This document shows, piece after piece, positions 50,778-60,800 of a stretch of 64,000 bases of DNA; position 1 is the stretch's first letter, and every line of letters begins with the position of its first letter. The notes under the pieces are model-generated. The model was not told where the DNA came from and searched no databases. It saw only the letters and a program-made list of their open reading frames with translations. The translations under genes were made by a program, and so were the position numbers. This DNA is from an uncultured Poribacteria bacterium (GTDB lineage: Bacteria > Poribacteria > WGA-4E > WGA-3G): the NCBI GenBank assembly GCA_951813545.1, contig OX638352.1:4232835-4296834 (forward strand), in the 5' to 3' direction.

Positions 50778-51362
50778 TTACAATTTCAGTTTTTTATTTT
50801 TTTGCTTTTTCAATAGCCAGCGCGTTGCTGTGTAAAGATTTGTGAAGATTTTTTCGGGGCGGTATCCATTCTGATCCGTGCGTCTAATATAGTCGTAATA
50901 ACTCTCCTGTCCAAGTCCAGTTAAAACGAGAAATGTTGTGGCTCCGACGCTTTGCCCTGCTTCAATGTCTGTCGTTGTATCGCCAATCAAGTAGGTATCT
51001 GATAGTTCTATATTGTGTTCGCGCGCAGCACGTGTTAGCATACCGGGCTTCGGTTTTCGGCATTCACACCCCGCCTCTGGGTGGTGTGGGCAGTAATAAA
51101 CAGCCTTAACTGTTCCGCCCGCTTTGTTAATTTCAGCGAGCATCCGTTCATGAATATCTGTCAAATCCTCTTCTGAATAGAGACCTCTTCCAATTCCTGA
51201 TTGATTCGTTACGACGATGATGCGATAACCGCTTTCTGTTAATTCCCGGATCGCTTTCCGAGCGTTCGGGATGAAGGCGAATTCTGCCCATTTTCGGACA
51301 TAACCTTTATTTAGCGGATTCCGATTGATAACACCATCCCGATCGAGAAAGACAGTCTTCAC
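50778..51362 (-). CDS. gmhB: D-glycero-beta-D-manno-heptose 1,7-bisphosphate 7-phosphatase
   Basis: This 194-residue HAD-family phosphatase acts in ADP-heptose synthesis for the LPS inner core. FLDRDGVINRN carries the nucleophile and acid aspartates; VVTNQSGIGRG and KPGMLTRAA are HAD motifs II and III, and LIGDTTTDIEAG is motif IV. The zinc-binding loop YCPHHPEAGCECRKPKP is the specific GmhB insertion. It is encoded 12 bases after the heptose kinase gene, as expected for a pathway pair, with the sugar dehydrogenase following. Confidence 0.93.
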   Translation of the reverse strand: MKTVFLDRDGVINRNPLNKGYVRKWAEFAFIPNARKAIRELTESGYRIIVVTNQSGIGRGLYSEEDLTDIHERMLAEINKAGGTVKAVYYCPHHPEAGCECRKPKPGMLTRAAREHNIELSDTYLIGDTTTDIEAGQSVGATTFLVLTGLGQESYYDYIRRTDQNGYRPEKIFTNLYTATRWLLKKQKNKKLKL

Positions 51363-51374
51363 TCTTCTGTTTCC

Positions 51375-52412
51375 TTACAGTTTAGGAATAGGTTCCATGT
51401 TCTCAATTGCACTTAGCAATTCCTTCGGTGCGACGGTCGCACAGCCCATCTTACCGACAGCGATCCCCCCTGCGAGGCTGGACAACAAAGCAGCATTATG
51501 AAATTCTGCGTTTGCCGCGAGCGCGAGCGTGAATACAGCAACAACGGTATCGCCTGCGCCTGTCACATCCGTCACAATACTTGAATTTGGCGGTAGATGT
51601 TCCACTTTGAGGGTGCCATCCGGCTTGCGTTGGAATAGAGACATCCCCTTCGCATCGCGCGTAATTAACAACGCTTTGAGTGATAACTGATTTAAAATCT
51701 TCTCACCAACAGCGACAAGGTGTGGCACATCCGTAATTTCTTCATGCACCGCGGTCCCCGCTTCTGTGTGATTCGGCGTGACAGCGGTTATCCCTTCATA
51801 ATGCCAGAAGTTGTTTTGCTTCGGATCTGCTATAATCGGCATACCGTAAGGCTGAGCGTGTTTCACCACATCTTTGATGAGTTGGGCATTCACAACCCCT
51901 TTGTCGTAGTCCGCGAAGATAATTGCATCACTCGTTGGCAATTGAGAAACGATCGTGTCCAATAACTGCTTCCGCATCCCGGGAGAGATTTTCTGTTTGG
52001 ATTCCCTATCAATGCGGAGCAGATGGTGTCCGGAATCCGGTTCGCAACTTGTGAAGGTCGTGTTAGCACGGGCAATCACACGTGTTTTCGTGCTTGTCGG
52101 TCGTTCGGCATCAATACAGACCTTGGTGGTAACGAGATTCGTCTCGGTTAGCATCTGGACTAAATTTTCGCCTTCGCTGTCCTTGCCGATGACACCGACC
52201 AAGATGGCGTTGCCGCCTAAACTTGCGACGTTCTGTGCGACGTTCGCAGCACCACCACATCCGGTCTCTTCTGCCTTCGTTTCAAACACTGGCACAGGGG
52301 CTTCGGGCGAAATTCGATGCACATCCCCCCAGATATATTTGTCCACGATGACATCACCGATAATCATTACCCGTTTGTCTTGAAGTTGTTCAAAAACGGC
52401 TTTTAAGTTCAC
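51375..52412 (-). CDS. D-glycero-beta-D-manno-heptose 7-phosphate kinase (HldE N-terminal/RfaE1 type)
   Basis: This 345-residue PfkB-family sugar kinase phosphorylates heptose 7-phosphate at O1. VMIIGDVIVDKYIWGDVHRISPEAPVPVF is the RfaE1 signature, GCGGAANVAQNVASLGG the substrate-binding segment, and DVTGAGDTVVAVF the catalytic loop. The protein stops where the nucleotidyltransferase domain of bifunctional HldE begins, so an adenylyltransferase must be encoded elsewhere. It is the first gene of the heptose unit on this strand. Confidence 0.93.
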   Translation of the reverse strand: MNLKAVFEQLQDKRVMIIGDVIVDKYIWGDVHRISPEAPVPVFETKAEETGCGGAANVAQNVASLGGNAILVGVIGKDSEGENLVQMLTETNLVTTKVCIDAERPTSTKTRVIARANTTFTSCEPDSGHHLLRIDRESKQKISPGMRKQLLDTIVSQLPTSDAIIFADYDKGVVNAQLIKDVVKHAQPYGMPIIADPKQNNFWHYEGITAVTPNHTEAGTAVHEEITDVPHLVAVGEKILNQLSLKALLITRDAKGMSLFQRKPDGTLKVEHLPPNSSIVTDVTGAGDTVVAVFTLALAANAEFHNAALLSSLAGGIAVGKMGCATVAPKELLSAIENMEPIPKL

Positions 52413-52915
52413 AACACTATATTAGCATAAATCCGAGAGTTAAGGCAATAAACATTATAATGATTTGTTGTAAGCTTAGTTGGTCTATGGTAAAGTCAAA
52501 AAGCAAAAAGTGCTGTAATGTCCATCTGAAAACTCCTTTTGGGTAAAGAAATGTGATCACTTCATTATACCAAAAGGGTTCTCTCTATAAAAGAATTAGT
52601 CAATTATTTATCAAACTCACGTTATTTTTACCATTCACCATAGTTTTCGTGATTTCTTTGATTTTCGGAGGGAGTCGCGGGGTAGAATCGGAGAGCCTTC
52701 TACAGTTGTAAATCATTGGCTGACAAAATATTTTTTTCACGTGATGTAACGTTTTCCCAAAAAAATGTATCTTTAATAGAAAGAATGTATCTTTAATATT
52801 GTGATAATATAATTGTGTGGACTGTATTGCATTGCACAAAGCCCGATACTCAGTGCCTAATTAGATATTTCAGTGGACGTCAATATAACTGAATCTGTTC
52901 ATGAGGAGAGACCCC
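52413..52915 (+). promoter_or_regulatory. Intergenic control region before the membrane-anchored ECF sigma gene
   Basis: About 490 bases without a gene. The motif TTATCAAACTCACGTTA at 52608-52624 is shared with the region upstream of the sigma-propeller gene. CTTTTGGGT and ACCAAAAGGG (52537-52580) form an imperfect inverted repeat. No clear promoter spacing was found. A short minus-strand reading frame here is not supported. Confidence 0.45.
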
Positions 52916-54298
52916 GTGGAAAGAGAAGACGATGTTCAATTGATTCACGCAGTTTTATCAGGTGACGACTCAGCATTCAACCGTTTAGTTGAAAAATATC
53001 AAAAAAGTATTCACGCCCTTGCGTGGCGGAAAATCGGTGATTTCCACTATGCAGAAGAAATTACGCAAGATACCTTCCTCCGCGCGTATCAGAATCTTTC
53101 AACGCTCAGAAATCCCAATCAGTTTTCTGGGTGGTTGTGCGTCATTGCGAATCGGCTTTGTCTGCATTGGCTGCGCAAACATAAGTCTGCGAATCAATTG
53201 CAATCGTTGGAGGACACACCTATGGAAGAAATCGAGAAATCTGCTTATGCGCATCACGTATTGGAACAGCGCGAAACAGAAGCAACTGAACATCGTTTTG
53301 AAATCGTCAAGAAACTCTTGGAAAAATTGCCGGATGGTGAGCGTACAGTGATGACGCTCTATTATCTCGGCGAAATGAAAACCAAGGAGATTAGCAAATT
53401 CTTGGGGGTGTCGGTGGAGACAATAAGGACTCGGATGCATCGTGCCCGGAAACGGCTACAAGAAGAAGAGAAACTCTTGATCCAAGAAGTGCTCGGTGGC
53501 GTGCAGATATCAGCGAGTATAAGGCAGAACATCATGCGCGAAATTGTTGACATGAAACCAACACCCTCTCCGAAAATGGAACCGTTCTTGCCGTGGGTGG
53601 CTTTTGGAACTGCTTTGGTTGTAGCAACCCTATTGATTCTCAGTGTCAGCAACCAATACCTTGAACATTTTCAGAAACTTTACAGTATTTACTTTGCGCG
53701 TAATGATGAAGACCCAAAAGATGAAAAGGGGTTCGCTGCTGATTTTACCATAACACTCGGAACCCATAGGAGTGGTGCTGATCTTTTAGATACACTGATC
53801 GAAGAAAAATGCAGGGTCAGCCTATGGTCCACGCAAGCCCTTGAAAATCCGGATTTTCCGGTGGCGGCAGCGGAAATAACGGTTGATATCGTTGTTGTTT
53901 CTATGCTGGAGATGGGGTTTGCTGAGGGTGAGCGCGCCACCCTTGATACGATTTATGATCGCGCAAAACAGATGGGACTTGAAACTTGCCCGGTTGAGAC
54001 TGCCGCGCAGCTGCGTCTGCAATTTCTCGACCAGCCAGACTGGACAACCGAAGAGCGGCTGGGGGTTTTTTTCGTCGCGAGTGAACCGTTTGTTCTGACG
54101 CGTGAGGGCTCCCCGAAGATTTTCAGTGTCCTGCGAGATGATAGATACCCGCACCTTGAAACCGGTATCGGTCTATGGCTGATTTCAAATGGTACCGTTG
54201 ATGTCGGAAAAGGGGAACCCCTTGGCAGACTGTTTGATGCATCCGATCTTCGGGGTCGTGACCACGGAGGTCGTTTTGCATTCGTTATTCCCAAATAA
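52916..54298 (+). CDS. ECF sigma factor with membrane anchor and extracytoplasmic C-terminal domain
   Basis: This 460-residue protein begins with an ECF sigma factor: region 2 has EEITQDTFLRAYQNLSTLRN and QFSGWLCVIANR; region 4 has LPDGERTVMTLYYLGEMKTKEISKFLG and ETIRTRMHRARKRLQ. A single membrane segment (VAFGTALVVATLLILSV, about residues 230-248) follows. The C-terminal 190 residues should lie outside the cytoplasm: DFPVAAAEITVDIVVVSMLEMGF, TIYDRAKQMGLETCPVETAAQLRLQFLDQP, VFFVASEPFVLTREGSPKIFSV and GRFAFVIPK. That block resembles, from memory, a widespread uncharacterised domain of short proteins (LGLELCPAEVGPQLRLQY type). The GTG at 52916 follows GAGGAG; an ATG at 52901 is the alternative. 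No anti-sigma gene is adjacent. Confidence 0.85.
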   Translation: MEREDDVQLIHAVLSGDDSAFNRLVEKYQKSIHALAWRKIGDFHYAEEITQDTFLRAYQNLSTLRNPNQFSGWLCVIANRLCLHWLRKHKSANQLQSLEDTPMEEIEKSAYAHHVLEQRETEATEHRFEIVKKLLEKLPDGERTVMTLYYLGEMKTKEISKFLGVSVETIRTRMHRARKRLQEEEKLLIQEVLGGVQISASIRQNIMREIVDMKPTPSPKMEPFLPWVAFGTALVVATLLILSVSNQYLEHFQKLYSIYFARNDEDPKDEKGFAADFTITLGTHRSGADLLDTLIEEKCRVSLWSTQALENPDFPVAAAEITVDIVVVSMLEMGFAEGERATLDTIYDRAKQMGLETCPVETAAQLRLQFLDQPDWTTEERLGVFFVASEPFVLTREGSPKIFSVLRDDRYPHLETGIGLWLISNGTVDVGKGEPLGRLFDASDLRGRDHGGRFAFVIPK

Positions 54299-54343
54299 AT
54301 AGGACACAGCCCTTACTTAGCAAAGATACAATTGTGTTATGTA

Positions 54344-55434
54344 TAGAACTTACGCCATAATGTTTGACCTAGACGCCAGAAACCCATAATATGGTGTGCG
54401 AGGAGGTTGATAAAAATGGTTAGACCGACACGGCTGGATTACTGTCAATATCTACTCAGCACGCCGATCAACTATACGCTGGCTCATTTCGCAGACCCCT
54501 CTGAGAACTTCAGTCATGATCAGATCACCCGTTATCTATCAGGTGATCGTCTGACACCGCGCATGCTCTGGGAACATGTCAAGACCGACTTGTGGCGGAT
54601 GCTGATGGATACCTTATCTTTGATGATACTGTTATTCATAAACGCTATGCCAGGAAGATAGCCCTCGCCAAGAAACAATATTCTGGCAATGCTGGGGGTA
54701 TCGTCAACGGTATTGCTATTGTCACCTGCGTCTATGTCAATCCGAAAGTAGACCGATATTGGTTGATTGATTACCGTATTTACGATAAACAAGGCGATGG
54801 TAAATCAAAGTTGGCTCATCTCCGAGATATGCTCTCGGTCTTAGTATATTCTCGCAATGTTGCTTTTTCCAGGGTGCTGATGGATGCTTGGTATGCTAGC
54901 AAATCGCTTTTGCTCTACGTTGAAAGTTTAGAGAAAACGTATTATTGTCCCTTGAAATCCAATCGTCTCGTTGACGATTCTAAGGGTAGCAAATCTTACC
55001 AACGTATTGACACGCTACAGTGGACAGCCCCTAAACAGACTTTTGGCAAATGCGTGAAACTCAACAAGTTTCCCAAAAATCACAATGTGAAAGTTTTCGG
55101 GGTGGTGTCTTCACGACGCACGGATTATGTTGTGACCAACGACTTGAGTCAATCGGATGTCTTCGTCGTGCGAAAGGTGTGCGGCTTGCGCTGGAAGATT
55201 GAACAATTTCATCGTGAAGCAAAGCAGTTGACGGGTTTCAAAAAATGCCAATGTCGTCTCTCGCGTATCGTCCGCAATCACATCGGTTCAGCGTTTTTGG
55301 TTTGGGTTTACCTGATGCGGAAAGCCTCCGAAACCGGTCAAACGCTTTATCAAGTCAAAGATGGGGTGCTCTCTGAGTATCTGAGTCAACAACTCAAATC
55401 GCCTGCATTAAAAATTAATGCTGCGTAAATCCTA
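54344..55434. mobile_element. IS701-like insertion sequence, probably defective
   Basis: About 1.09 kb with imperfect 12-bp ends, TAGAACTTACGC (54344-54355) and GCGTAAATCCTA (55423-55434). The transposase frame is broken by a -1 shift. No target duplication could be established. The stop codon of the transposase lies within the right end. Confidence 0.6.
54416..55428 (+). pseudogene. IS701-type transposase split by a frameshift
   Basis: The first part (from the ATG at 54416, with GAGGAGG upstream) reads MVRPTRLDYCQYLLSTPINY to WEHVKTD and then leaves the frame near 54590. The second part continues as VADADGYLIFDDTVIHKRY in the -1 frame. It ends with RWKIEQFHREAKQLTGFKKC, supplying the third acidic residue; YLIFDDTV and RVLMDAWYAS supply the first two. 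No heptameric slippery site is seen at the junction, so a disabling one-base deletion is more likely than programmed frameshifting. Confidence 0.75.
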
Positions 55435-55518
55435 AGGAGTTAAATTTATGGTAACGAGACTGACAACTTGTGTACTGTGCCGGTGCACTGTTTTTAACTT
55501 TTTGTTGATGTTTTTTTC

Positions 55519-55947
55519 ATGTCAAGTTTCCCGCTACTCCTCTCTTGTGGCGGGTTGTCAGAGGATCAAGAAGAAATTTTACGGTCGGATCCGTGTGTTC
55601 AGGATCTCCTCAACGGAATTCCTCGTACTTTTTGGACAGAAGGCTCTTTTTTTAGGCAGAGCCGGACAGAAGCCTACGCAGGCGACGTGTTTTTCTTAAT
55701 TGCCTACGGGAAGGCGATACCCTCCGGTGTTTATGTCAGTCCAGGATTTCCACAAGACGTACACGATGTTCTCGAAGATCCAGAATGGGATGAACTTGAG
55801 CAAATATTTAACAATAGCGGACTTGAGGCGGCGTATCGGGCGTGTTACGCCGGAGAATTGGTGAGCTCGATATTCGGCTCAATTGATAGAGTCACTGCGG
55901 CAGAAATTGCCCAAGCAATGTTGGCAGTCAGATTGCCGTGGGAATAA
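55519..55947 (+). CDS. Uncharacterised protein, N terminus possibly frameshifted
   Basis: The 142 residues from the ATG at 55519 contain natural-looking sequence (LSEDQEEILRSDPCVQDLLNGIP, VYVSPGFPQDVHDVLEDPEWDELEQIF) but no known domain. The only good ribosome binding site, AAGGAG, precedes an ATG at 55448 in another frame, whose 24 codons read MVTRLTTCVLCRCTVFNFLL, a signal-peptide-like start. A run of seven T at 55510-55516 separates the two frames. A one-base slip there would join signal peptide and mature domain with LLLSC as lipobox. Either a frameshift mutation or a sequencing error in the homopolymer is plausible. Confidence 0.5.
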   Translation: MSSFPLLLSCGGLSEDQEEILRSDPCVQDLLNGIPRTFWTEGSFFRQSRTEAYAGDVFFLIAYGKAIPSGVYVSPGFPQDVHDVLEDPEWDELEQIFNNSGLEAAYRACYAGELVSSIFGSIDRVTAAEIAQAMLAVRLPWE

Positions 55948-56070
55948 TAGATTTTACCGAGGGCTTCGATTGCCTTTATCACACGCATTGAAGCATACCA
56001 GGAATCTATCAACACCGTCCGAAACGCGAGACGTTTGAAGAAATGCGCATTCTCCAATATCTCTTGGAGA
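55946..56070 (-). pseudogene. Relic of a second IS701-like transposase
   Basis: On the minus strand HFFKRLAFRTVLIDSWYASM and AIEALGKIYY match NVAFSRVLMDAWYAS...VESLEKTYY of the transposase at 54416. The fragment has lost everything on either side, so it is an old remnant. Confidence 0.65.
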
Positions 56071-56128
56071 TGCTAACGTCCAAAACCTATTAGGTAGCAA
56101 CTTGGGTTAATTAAAAGGAGATAAATTG

Positions 56129-57427
56129 ATGGTTTCTATGAAAAACCTGCTTTTTCCAAGTTTTTTAACACTGGTATTCGCGCTGTTGTGCTTACCAGGT
56201 TGTGCCGGCAAACACGGCAAACTCATGGAAAGCGCGCAGGCGAGTTATCGAGTGAACCACTATGAAGCCGCCTTACGCGATGCGGTGATGGCTTTGAAAC
56301 ACAAGCCTGATTATGATAAGGCACAGAATTTCGCCCCTACATTTTTCAATGCTGCCGTAGAGGCCCGTCAAAACAAGATTAAAGCTCTTGAGTCAAGTTC
56401 GGATAGATTCAGATGGGATGGAATTGTTGCTGAGTACAAAGGCCTTATCGAAGTCAATACCTTGGTAAAGAATTTACCACCGTTGATTCACAAAAAAACG
56501 AAGCAACGGATTACCTTTGAGACGCAGAACTATTCAACTCCACTTCGTCAAGCTTCTGACAGTGCTGCCGAGGCACACTATCAAGAAGGTCTCCGCATCG
56601 CCGACTCTGGCGGTGATGTCGAAACCCAGAAGCGAGCCGCTAAGGAATTCAAGAGGGTCGAAGAATTCGTTCCTGGGTACAAAGATGTCCGAATCCGCTA
56701 TGAACAGTCCAGAAACGCAGGTGTTAAGCGGATGGCGGTTCTGACGTTTGAAGACAAAAGTGGAGAAACACGTGCTTATGGTGCTCTTAACGAAACAATC
56801 ACTGACAATATCATCAGCAACGTGCTAAATGATTCTACAGCGACTGAGTTTTTGGCGATTATTTCGCGGGACCAGCTTGAGCACATCATGTCAGAACAAG
56901 ACTTAAGTTTTACTGGACGGTTTGATACCCAAACAGTGGCGAATATCGGTGGTGTCGCCGGCGTGCATGAACTGGTTATTGGGCAAATTACACAGATCAT
57001 TTATACGCCTGCACGGTCCAAACAGACCGTATGGAACCGACAATCTACCATAAGAAAGAAGACAGGAACCGAACGCTACGTTGATAATAAGGGGAACACT
57101 AAAACGCGAGCCAAGTATTCAAATGTGAGGGTATCGGCGAGGGTTACGCTTACGCAAGTAGAATCTTCAGTCTCCATTATCGGTTCCTATGAGATCCTTG
57201 ATGTGGAGACTGCGGAACTCAAGAAAGCGGATAATTTTACTATAAAGCATGAGTTCAATGCGGAGTGGGCAAGATTTACGGGTGATGAGGAAGCGTTAAA
57301 CAGATCTGACCAAGCACTCGCCTCGCGTCCAGAGGAACACGCGCCCGTTGAAGATGAGATGGTGCTTGAAGCAGCGAATCAACTCGCAAGTGAACTCGCA
57401 GAAACGCTGAAAGCGTATGCGCGTTAG
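56129..57427 (+). CDS. CsgG-like lipoprotein
   Basis: This 432-residue lipoprotein (lipobox LPGC) has an N-terminal helical tetratricopeptide-like region (YEAALRDAVMALKHKPDYDKA and AAEAHYQEGLRIADSGG) and a C-terminal CsgG/curli-assembly-like domain starting at VKRMAVLTFEDKSGETRAYG, with ISRDQLEHIMSEQDLSFTG and GGVAGVHELVIGQIT. CsgG-domain lipoproteins sit at the outer membrane and in some cases form secretion channels. No curli subunit genes are nearby, so a general outer-membrane role is more likely. The ATG at 56129 follows AAAGGAG. Confidence 0.85.
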   Translation: MVSMKNLLFPSFLTLVFALLCLPGCAGKHGKLMESAQASYRVNHYEAALRDAVMALKHKPDYDKAQNFAPTFFNAAVEARQNKIKALESSSDRFRWDGIVAEYKGLIEVNTLVKNLPPLIHKKTKQRITFETQNYSTPLRQASDSAAEAHYQEGLRIADSGGDVETQKRAAKEFKRVEEFVPGYKDVRIRYEQSRNAGVKRMAVLTFEDKSGETRAYGALNETITDNIISNVLNDSTATEFLAIISRDQLEHIMSEQDLSFTGRFDTQTVANIGGVAGVHELVIGQITQIIYTPARSKQTVWNRQSTIRKKTGTERYVDNKGNTKTRAKYSNVRVSARVTLTQVESSVSIIGSYEILDVETAELKKADNFTIKHEFNAEWARFTGDEEALNRSDQALASRPEEHAPVEDEMVLEAANQLASELAETLKAYAR

Positions 57428-57877
57428 GGGTGATGCACTTTTCAAGTTGGGGTGCCGGTTAAGTACGGAACCGGTCCCCCAACTGATTGATCTTGGAGGG
57501 TTTTCGGTCAAATAATGATATTAGGTTCCACTTGTCCAATCTTGAGGATGTCAATGACATCTCCATTGACTCGAAATCTCGCAAATAAGGCGACCCCTAG
57601 TAGTCTTTCAAGTTTGAACTTGCGGGAAGGTTCGTAGTCGTGCGATTTATCGCACGTCAGAAACGGGCAATGAATTGCCCTACTACGAACAGGATTACCT
57701 ATAAACTCAACATTGAAAAACTACTAGGTTCAGCATCTCTAAGCTTTTGTAAGAGGAAAGTCTTTTGATTCCTTGGACCCAAAAGTTTATGTTACAAAGA
57801 TAAATCTCTGCCGGTTTTCACTGGGAGAAATTTTATTTGTTTTATTGGAGGATTCTCTCACAAACGGAGGCATATTT
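57428..57877. repeat. Intergenic region with palindromic repeat
   Basis: Bases 57629-57691 form a nested inverted repeat (GGTTCGTAGT...ACTACGAACA) containing CGTGCGATTTATCGCACG and GGGCAATGAATTGCCC. It shares GGTTCGTAGTCGTGCGATT with MITE-like copy 1 at 26597. The remaining DNA shows nothing clear. GGAGG lies just before the next start. Confidence 0.55.
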
Positions 57878-60800
57878 ATGAAAAGGCAAATTTTGATGTC
57901 AAAACGGCTCGCTTTAATGTTCGTAATGGTCTTGATCGGCTTTAGCCTACCAGGTATAAGTGATGGTGTCCCTGAAGTTCACATAATCGACCCCGATAGC
58001 CCACCGATATATTGGACGGACAGTGGCACGGATAAAATCCAGCGTACGAACTTAGATGGCACAAGCGTCGAAGACCTCATCCCGCCAGGATTGATTGATC
58101 CAGTCCGTATAGCGTTAGATGTTGTGGGAGGAAAGATGTATTGGACGGACAGGGACACGAATAAAATCCAACGTGCGAACTTGGATGGCACACGCGTCGA
58201 AGACCTCGTCACTGCAAGGTTTGGGTTGGGGGATCCAGCCGGTATAGCGTTAGATGTTGTGGGAGGGAAGATGTATTGGACGGACAGTGGCACGGCTAAA
58301 ATCCAACGTGCGAACTTGGATGGTACACGCGTCGAAGACCTTGTCGCAGGGTTGGGGGATCCATACGGTATAGCGTTAGATGTTGTGGCGGGGAAGATGT
58401 ATTGGACAGACTCTGGCGTGGATAAAATCCGGCGTGCGAACTTGGATGGCACCAGCATCGAAAACCTCGTCGCAGGATTGAGGGATCCATCTGGTATAGC
58501 GTTAGATGTTGTGGGAGGGAAGATGTATTGGACGGACAGTGGCACGAATAAAATCCAACGTGCAAACTTGGATGGCACCAACATCGAAGACCTCGCCACG
58601 CACTGGCCGGCAGGATTGAGGGATCCAGTCGGTATAGCGTTAGATGTTGCGGGAGGGAAGATGTATTGGACGGACCAATACTATGATCATATCCGGCGTG
58701 CGAACCTTGATGGCACCGACATCGAAAACCTCGTCACTTCAGAGTTTGGGTTGACGGATCCATCCGGTATAGCATTAGATGTAGTAGCAGGGAAAATGTA
58801 TTGGACAGATGATGGGTGGAGGGATAAAATCCAGCGTGCGAACTTGGATGGCAGATACGTCGAAAACCTCGTTCCCACAGGGTCGAGGGATCCAGTCGGT
58901 ATAGCGTTAGATGTTGTGGGAGGAAAGATGTATTGGACAGACTGGTACACGAATAAAATCCAACGTGCGAACTTGGATGGCACACGCGTCGAAGACCTCG
59001 TCACTAAAGCAGGGTTAGGGGATCCAGTCGGCATAGCGTTAGATGTTGCGGGAGGGAAGATGTATTGGGCGGACTGGGACACGAATAAAATCCAGCGTGC
59101 GAACTTGGATGGCACACACGTCGAAAACCTCGTCACAGAGTTGGGGGATCCATTCCGTATAGCGTTAGATGTTGCGGGAGGGAAGATGTATTGGACGGAC
59201 GTGGGCACGGATAAAATCCAACGTGCGAACTTGGATGGCACAGACATACAAGACCTCCTTACTACAGGGTTGGGGAATCCATCCGGTATAGCGTTAGATG
59301 TTGTAGGGAGGAAGATGTATTGGGCGGACAGTGGAACGGATAAAATCCAACGTGCGAACTTGGATGGTACAGACATACAAGACCTCCTTACTACAGGGTT
59401 GGGGGATCCATACGGTATAGCGTTAGATGTTGTGGGGAGGAAGATGTATTGGATGGACTTCTACACGGGTAAAATCCAGCGTGCGAACTTGGATGGCACA
59501 GACATACAAGATGTCGTCACTGGGTTAGAGACGCCACGCTTTATTGCCCTCGGTATCCCGAAAGCCGTTGGCGGCAGCGATCCGCAGCAGCCGGATGCGT
59601 CTGAAGTTCACATAACCATGCCAGACACGGATCCAGTTGTCACGACTCATCCGCTAATAGACGCTTCGGATCTCCACTTAGATGGACATACAGGCGATGT
59701 TCGATGCGTTGCCTATAGTCCATCGGGAGTCGTCCTCGCAAGTGGTGGCACAGACAATACAATGCGGCTCTGGCGGACGAACAACGGAGAAGCCTTGTCC
59801 ACCTACGAACACGGTGGGGATGTCAATAGCATCGCGTTTACCGCAAATGGCACCTATATCGCTACTGGCAGTGATGATGGGGAACTACGCCTCTATAAAT
59901 GGAGTGCGACTGCGGACACCTGGGAGCAAGACCAGGTCTTTAATATGCCTGGTGGTCCCTTCTCTAACAATGTCAAAAGTGTTGCTTTTAGCCATGATAA
60001 CACCATGCTGGCATGTGGCACGAGTGGAAACAGTGTGCGTATCTATGATTACGATCCGAACCTGGACGAGTGGGTCTACCGCGAAACGTTTCAAGGACAT
60101 AGTGGCAGTGTCAATAGTGTTGCTTTTAGTCCGGGTGGTGTTGTGCTGGCGAGTGCAAGTGCGGACGGAACCGTGCAGCTGTGGCGTGCGCGCACGGGTG
60201 AACTGTTGAATACACTTGATGGGCATACCGCGGATGTCAACAGCGTTGCTTTTAGCAGCGATGATGCTCTCATTGCGACCGGTAGTGATGATGACACCGT
60301 GATCCTCTGGAAATGGAGTGAAAGCGACAATACTTGGGTGTATGACCAAACACTTGAGGGGCACCATAGCGGGGATGTGCGCAGCGTTGCCTTTAATCCG
60401 AGCGGGACGGTGCTGGTGAGTGCAAGTGCGGACAAAACGATTGGTGTGTGGGATGGTCGGACAGGAGCCCACAAGACCTCGCTGACAGAGCAGCATACCC
60501 AGCATACCGCTGGTGTCAATAGCGTTACCTTCGCTTTACAAGGCAATGTGTTAGCAAGTGGCAGTGATGATGACACAGTCCGGCAGTTGACACACACAGA
60601 ATCAACGGACATCGCAGAACAAGGAATCAGTCTGACGGTGCCGCCGGATCTCATCTCGGATGTCGCGTTTGCCCCTGACGCTACCTACTTTATCTTGAAT
60701 GTGCAATATCCAACGGTGACTGGGGTGCCTATAGCGGATGTCAACTACAAAAAATGCACAATCACGGTCGACATCCCGGGGGTACCAGATAAGGCAGTCC

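Noticed and set aside
52600..52839. Minus-strand reading frame of 79 codons before the membrane-anchored sigma gene
   Set aside because: No ribosome binding site and unnatural composition; overlaps the shared regulatory motif.
54580..54661. Programmed -1 frameshift in the IS701-like transposase
   Set aside because: No slippery heptamer or downstream structure at the overlap; a disabling deletion is simpler.
57979..59376. Long antisense reading frames (about 206 and 229 residues) opposite the YWTD repeats
   Set aside because: They are repetitive mirror images of the YWTD repeats with no ribosome binding site; the plus strand is clearly coding.
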